This document shows positions 45,601-48,101 of a stretch of 48,101 bases of DNA, in pieces. Each line of letters begins with the position of its first letter. Within the stretch, counting starts at the first letter, position 1. This DNA is from Lachnospiraceae bacterium (GTDB lineage Bacteria; Bacillota; Clostridia; Lachnospirales; Lachnospiraceae): assembly GCA_024696945.1 (NCBI GenBank), contig JAILGF010000014.1, forward strand, positions 1 through 48,101, in the 5' to 3' direction. Position numbers and translations under genes: made by a program. The notes beneath the pieces are model-generated. The model had not been told where the DNA came from. It searched no databases and was given only the letters and a program-made list of their open reading frames with translations.

Positions 45601-46405
45601 CATTGATATCCAGATGGTTGTATCCACAGGAGAGTATTTCCAGATCCTTACAATTATCGATGCGCAGCCACTCTAAACCGCAATAATCGCAAAGAAGGGT
45701 TTTAAGTGCTGTATTACATGTAAGATCCAAGTCAAACATCCCATTATGTGAACAGTTTAAGTACGTAAGCTTAGTATTTTCACCAAAATCAATAAAGCCA
45801 AGGTTGTTATCTTGACAATCTATGTAAGTAAGCTCTTTACAGTTGCTGATATCCAACGCGGAAAGCAACCCTTCAGCACAGCAAAGAGTTATAAGATTAG
45901 TGTTGGTACTAAGATCCAAACTTTCAATACAACAAGTTATTAATTTTAGGTTCTTTAGGGAAGTACACCCTGTAACATTAATACCATTTAATCCGCCATT
46001 TGTAGCATACACGTTTTCAACGGAGGTACATCCGCTTATATCAAGAGTAAACATATGACCGCATTCGTATGGATCATATATATTTATCGTTTGTAATTTA
46101 GTAAAATAATTGATTCCTTTTACATCTGATATTTTATCTGATCCATTGCTAAGGAAAATACTAATACTTCTAACAGCTGCAATTTCTGATTCAGATAATT
46201 TTCCGTTGCTATCCTTATCATACGTTTTAACCAATGCCCTGAATCCCGCATCTGGGAAATTGGTTTCATTGATTGCCACATCCCCGGCCGCGGATACGCT
46301 GACAAACGGTACAGTGATACAGCTTGTAACCACAAATACTGTCAGAATCAGCGCCGTACATAACGTTCGGGACAATGAGTTTTGGTGCTTTCGTTTTCTT
46401 CCCAT
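42686..46405 (-). CDS. Secreted LRR protein with two EF-hand loops and six Ig-like repeats
   Basis: A 1239-residue paralogue of the protein at 28476-32216, with the same layout: signal peptide, INETNFPDAGFRAL with calcium loop DKDSNGKLSESE, a first LRR block of about 18 units, a second INSTNFPDENFRE unit with loop DYNYDGKLSKNE, about five LRRs, then six Ig-like repeats. Matching pieces such as FYSLDISQNTLLEELNC have counterparts in the other protein. The final repeat ends ATLTYSN and lacks the YQWQYK subtype found at the ends of the proteins before the MBOAT pair. GGAGG lies seven bases before ATG 46405. Confidence 0.88.
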   Translation of the reverse strand: MGRKRKHQNSLSRTLCTALILTVFVVTSCITVPFVSVSAAGDVAINETNFPDAGFRALVKTYDKDSNGKLSESEIAAVRSISIFLSNGSDKISDVKGINYFTKLQTINIYDPYECGHMFTLDISGCTSVENVYATNGGLNGINVTGCTSLKNLKLITCCIESLDLSTNTNLITLCCAEGLLSALDISNCKELTYIDCQDNNLGFIDFGENTKLTYLNCSHNGMFDLDLTCNTALKTLLCDYCGLEWLRIDNCKDLEILSCGYNHLDINDIQFDRYKNLRSLNIGDNSNFYSLDISQNTLLEELNCANDQIPKLDISNNPNLLYIDCSGNSIRSLDTSNQRYLLYLDCHDNWMDENLNLKNNHWLDYLDCSYNGYSSLNVQNNPKLVTLNCYGNLLASLNLNNNPLLNYLNCGNNELSTLDVSKNELLEQLFCDYNPISSLDLSKNRYLWEIDISETNLLSPEKELDITNTQLFKLFISDLYPDITVIDNSVPVQINSTNFPDENFRECVRNLDYNYDGKLSKNEIRDYGEWIFPENVSSLKGIEYLTLCKGLSFDGNVSNLDLSNNRIIRQLTIFECNLEELDLTDVPLLEKLDCADDTNLKKLDLSNCSNLIRANVEGNHIDEIDLSGNVYLRKALRSNDWTLDNIYLDNDRHDNWGFEYNYLYIDSDMCSDYNTVLLDDSDLIDITVQPRSVTVAENETATFEVTANGSGLKYLWQYYLPNATKWVDWTAKTTSKISVAYSSERNGMFLRCRITDQNGDEVVTTPVKLTYTKNNSIKITENPSNATVNANEIAYFSVKATGNGLTYLWQYKNKGESTWIDWTNKKTASISVAYLASRNGMSLRCVITDKNGNKVTSQEAVLTYKAVSGPIVTTQPKSTTVNAGELAYFSVKASGSGLTYLWQYKEKGKSTWTDWTSKKTAEISVAYLASRNGMSLRCVVTDKDGNKVTSGEAVLTYKSVSGPVISTQPKKTTVAAGELAYFSVKASGSGLTYLWQYKEKGKSTWTDWTSKKTAEISVAYLASRNGMSLRCVVTDKDGNKATSNEAVLTYGSSSGPVITTQPKNTTVAAGELAYFSVKATGSGLTYLWQYKNKGESTWTDWTSKKTAEISVAYLASRNGMSLRCVITDKDGNKVTSSEAVLTYGSSSGPVITTQPKNTTVGKNELAYFSVKAAGDGLKYLWQYKNKGESTWTDWTTKTTADINVAYAAYRNGMSLRCVVTDKNGNTVTSNAATLTYSN
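42689..44356 (-). repeat. Tandem array of six Ig-like units
   Basis: About 279 bp per unit. Units three to five (about 42960-43800) are nearly identical, with the CTTGCCAGATATGCTACGCT block recurring at 279-base spacing. Confidence 0.87.
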
Positions 46406-46443
46406 GTGTAAACCTCCTATTTATTCATCTGTTATTAAAGAAA

Positions 46444-46473
46444 CCATGGCAAATATATTTTCATTTGCCATGG
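46444..46473 (-). terminator. Hairpin between the truncated gene and LRR protein F
   Basis: CCATGGCAAAT pairs with ATTTGCCATGG around an eight-base loop, followed on the minus strand by TTTCTTTAAT. It lies downstream of the LRR gene's promoter, so it is both a terminator for the truncated gene and a leader hairpin for the LRR gene. Confidence 0.65.
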
Positions 46474-46478
46474 CTTTT

Positions 46479-46508
46479 ATTATACACCTAAAAAGTTTTA
46501 AACGTCAA
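46479..46508 (-). promoter_or_regulatory. Promoter of LRR protein F
   Basis: Minus strand TTGACG (complement 46503-46508), 18-base spacer, TATAAT (complement 46479-46484). Confidence 0.75.
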
Positions 46509-46525
46509 TTTATTTATGTGCCGAA

Positions 46526-47428
46526 TCAATTGCTGTAAGTGAGTGTTGCAACATCCGAAATAACTACATTACCGTTCTTGTCGGTTACAACGCATCTTAA
46601 ACTCATACCATTGCGGTATGTTGCATATGCAACACTGATGTCAGCGGTGGTCTTAGTGGTCCAATCCGTCCATGAGTTCTCGCCCTTGTTCTTATACTGC
46701 CATAAGTGCTTGAGTCCATCACCGGTTGCCTTTACACTGAAGTATGCAAGTGTTCCAGAGACAACGGTAGTATTTTGAGGCTGTGAAGTAATGACTGGTC
46801 CCGAACTGCTCTTATAAGTAAGAACTGCTTCATTTGAAGTAACCGTATTCCCATCTTTATCGGTAACAACGCATCTTAAGCTCATGCCGTTTCTGCGTGC
46901 TGAATATGCAACACTGATATCAGCGGTGGTTTTTGTATTCCAATCCGTCCAGGAGGTTTTACCTTTTTCCTTATACTGCCACAAGTATCTGAGTCCGCTT
47001 CCTGCAGCCTTTACACTGAAATATGCAAGTTCTCCTGAGGCAACACCGGTATTTTCAGGTTGCTTGGTTATCACAAGATCCAAGGCTTTATAGGTAAGGA
47101 CAGCCTCGTCAGAGGTTACAGTCTTTCCGTCCTTGTCCGTAATAACACATCTGAGTCCCATACCGTTACGTGAAGCCTTATAAGCTACTGTGATAGCAGG
47201 GGTAGTCTTTGTATTCCAGTCAGTCCATACTGAATTACCTTTTTCCTTATACTGCCAAAGGTATTTAAGTCCCTCTCCGCTTGCTTGAACATCGAAATAA
47301 GCAAGCTCACCTTCCGTAACCGTTGTATTTTTCGGTTGAGCGGTAATCTTAGGTCCTTCTGTCCTGGAAGACTTATATGTGAGTACGGCTTCTTCCGAAG
47401 TAGTGATCCTTGCAGAATAATCGGTTAA
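46526..47428 (-). CDS. 5'-truncated gene: Ig-like repeat protein
   Basis: The reading frame stays open from the stop at 46526 back to about 47428, giving three complete Ig-like repeats and the last part of a fourth (TDYSARITTSEEAVLTYK). Homology then stops in the middle of a repeat where transposase sequence begins. There is no start, signal peptide or ribosome site; the first internal ATG (47161) is inside a repeat and is not a real start. The last repeat (HLWQYKNKGENSW, ending ATLTYSN) is closest to the end of the LRR protein at 42686. The N-terminal cargo is lost, or lies elsewhere if the break is an insertion. Confidence 0.85.
   Translation of the reverse strand, partial: LTDYSARITTSEEAVLTYKSSRTEGPKITAQPKNTTVTEGELAYFDVQASGEGLKYLWQYKEKGNSVWTDWNTKTTPAITVAYKASRNGMGLRCVITDKDGKTVTSDEAVLTYKALDLVITKQPENTGVASGELAYFSVKAAGSGLRYLWQYKEKGKTSWTDWNTKTTADISVAYSARRNGMSLRCVVTDKDGNTVTSNEAVLTYKSSSGPVITSQPQNTTVVSGTLAYFSVKATGDGLKHLWQYKNKGENSWTDWTTKTTADISVAYATYRNGMSLRCVVTDKNGNVVISDVATLTYSN
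46529..47428 (-). repeat. Array of three and a part Ig-like units
   Basis: About 279-bp units with the same YLWQYKEKG core, more diverged from each other than those of the LRR gene downstream. Confidence 0.82.
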
Positions 47429-47429
47429 A

Positions 47430-47910
47430 GGAATTCCGGGAAGGTATGGGATACTACCAGATAATCACATCCGAGCTTAAGATGGATGCAAGGGACGTCA
47501 TCGACAAGTACCATGGATTAACACAGATTGAGGACCAGTTTCGCGTAATGAAGGGCGACTTAGAGACACGTCCGGTTTATGTAAGGACACCCGAGCATGT
47601 GGATGCCCACCTGCTTATCTGTATGATAGCACTGGTCGCAGTAAGGATTATACAGAAAAGAATAAAAGACCACGGAGAAGCAAAGAAAGATGATGTTTAC
47701 TGGAATGTAGGTATGAGTGCCGAACGTATACAGGATGCGCCCAATAAATGGAAAGTAGATGCTCTTTCTAACAGCATGTACCGTTTCAACGACATAGATG
47801 ATCCTGATCTTGCACTTATATTAAAAGCGTTTGATATAAAGATCCCACAAAAACTATACCAACGGGCTGAGCTTAAATCCATTAAAACGGGAACCAGGAT
47901 TTTCATATAG
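47430..47910 (+). pseudogene. C-terminal fragment of an IS transposase (IS1634/IS4-like DDE group)
   Basis: About 160 residues are readable: GYYQIITSELKMDARDVID, then HGLTQIEDQFRVMKGDLETR and PVYVRTPEHVDAHLLICMIALV. This is the C-terminal region, with the final catalytic-Glu helix (IEDQFR), of IS1634-type transposases. The N-terminal part with the earlier acidic residues is missing; the sequence to the left is the Ig-like gene on the other strand. The first possible start (TTG 47410) is in that foreign sequence. It therefore cannot encode an active transposase. A terminator follows at 48009. Confidence 0.8.
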
Positions 47911-48008
47911 GCAGATAAATGTAGGTACATAATCTCAAAACAGTAAAACACGAATAATTAGAGTGTGTGAAAGTTTTTCTGTAAATTAGATTTCCTAAGA
48001 TAATTATT

Positions 48009-48050
48009 GAGTCAAACAATAGCATTATTGCTACTGTTTGGCTCTTTTTT
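48009..48050 (+). terminator. Terminator after the transposase fragment
   Basis: GAGTCAAACAATAGC pairs with GCTACTGTTTGGCTC (two mismatches) followed by TTTTTT. The 47911-48008 stretch and the final 50 bases show no gene or clear IS end. Confidence 0.8.
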
Positions 48051-48101
48051 AAAATACATAAATTATTGGTCCTTGTCAAGGATTTTTATACTGGATTTTG
48101 G

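Noticed and set aside
42686..46405. Sortase-anchored proteins
   Set aside because: No LPXTG-like motif, hydrophobic tail or basic end is found at the C-terminus of any family member, and no sortase gene is in the window.
20903..47428. Diversity-generating retroelement or antigen-variation cassette
   Set aside because: No reverse transcriptase, recombinase or template repeat is visible; unit similarity is explained by duplication or conversion.

Overview
The window looks like chromosomal DNA of a low-to-moderate G+C anaerobic Firmicute, most likely a Lachnospiraceae member near Butyrivibrio or its relatives. The grounds are strong AGGAGG ribosome binding sites, sigma-A promoters, a Firmicute L10 leader, a flavodiiron/rubredoxin oxygen-detoxifying protein, and an rqcP-divIC-tilS-ftsH order that matches the Bacillus division region but lacks the sporulation genes yabP, yabQ and spoIIE. 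The taxonomic call is inference; no rRNA or tRNA gene was found here.

Region 1 (1-8 kb) is core housekeeping: proS, rplJ-rplL with an L10-type attenuated leader, the rqcP-divIC-tilS-ftsH run and hup. proS on the plus strand and rplJL on the minus strand are bracketed by two nearly identical ~165-bp inverted repeats. Each repeat looks like a complete small-RNA gene (promoter, long hairpin, terminator).

Region 2 (8-17.9 kb) is mostly metabolism and transport: a serine esterase, a four-domain flavodiiron protein, a polar amino-acid ABC transporter whose binding protein is circularly permuted, a sodium:solute symporter divergent from an Rrf2 regulator, a LURP-one-like protein, an XpaC-like membrane protein and a zinc-ribbon membrane protein.

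Region 3 (17.9-20.6 kb) makes UDP-uronic acids: UDP-glucose 6-dehydrogenase carrying an N-terminal XRE-type DNA-binding domain, then UDP-glucuronate 4-epimerase. Two GACGC/GCGTC palindromes lie in the divergent promoter region upstream.

Region 4 (20.9-47.4 kb) is the striking part. It holds six full-length secreted multidomain proteins, one 5'-truncated gene and one gene remnant, all on the minus strand. They share a ~91-residue Ig-like repeat with a YLWQYK core and a single cysteine; I count about 35 complete copies. The N-terminal cargo differs: a metallophosphoesterase plus a PTP-like phytase, LRR arrays with EF-hand loops (three proteins), a CAP domain, and a transglutaminase. No LPXTG, SLH or dockerin signal is visible, so the repeat array itself may hold the proteins at the cell surface. 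Within the cluster, on the opposite strand, is an SGNH/MBOAT O-acetyltransferase pair. With the adjacent UDP-galacturonate genes, the region reads as a cell-surface and exopolysaccharide island. It ends at a junction with a truncated IS transposase.
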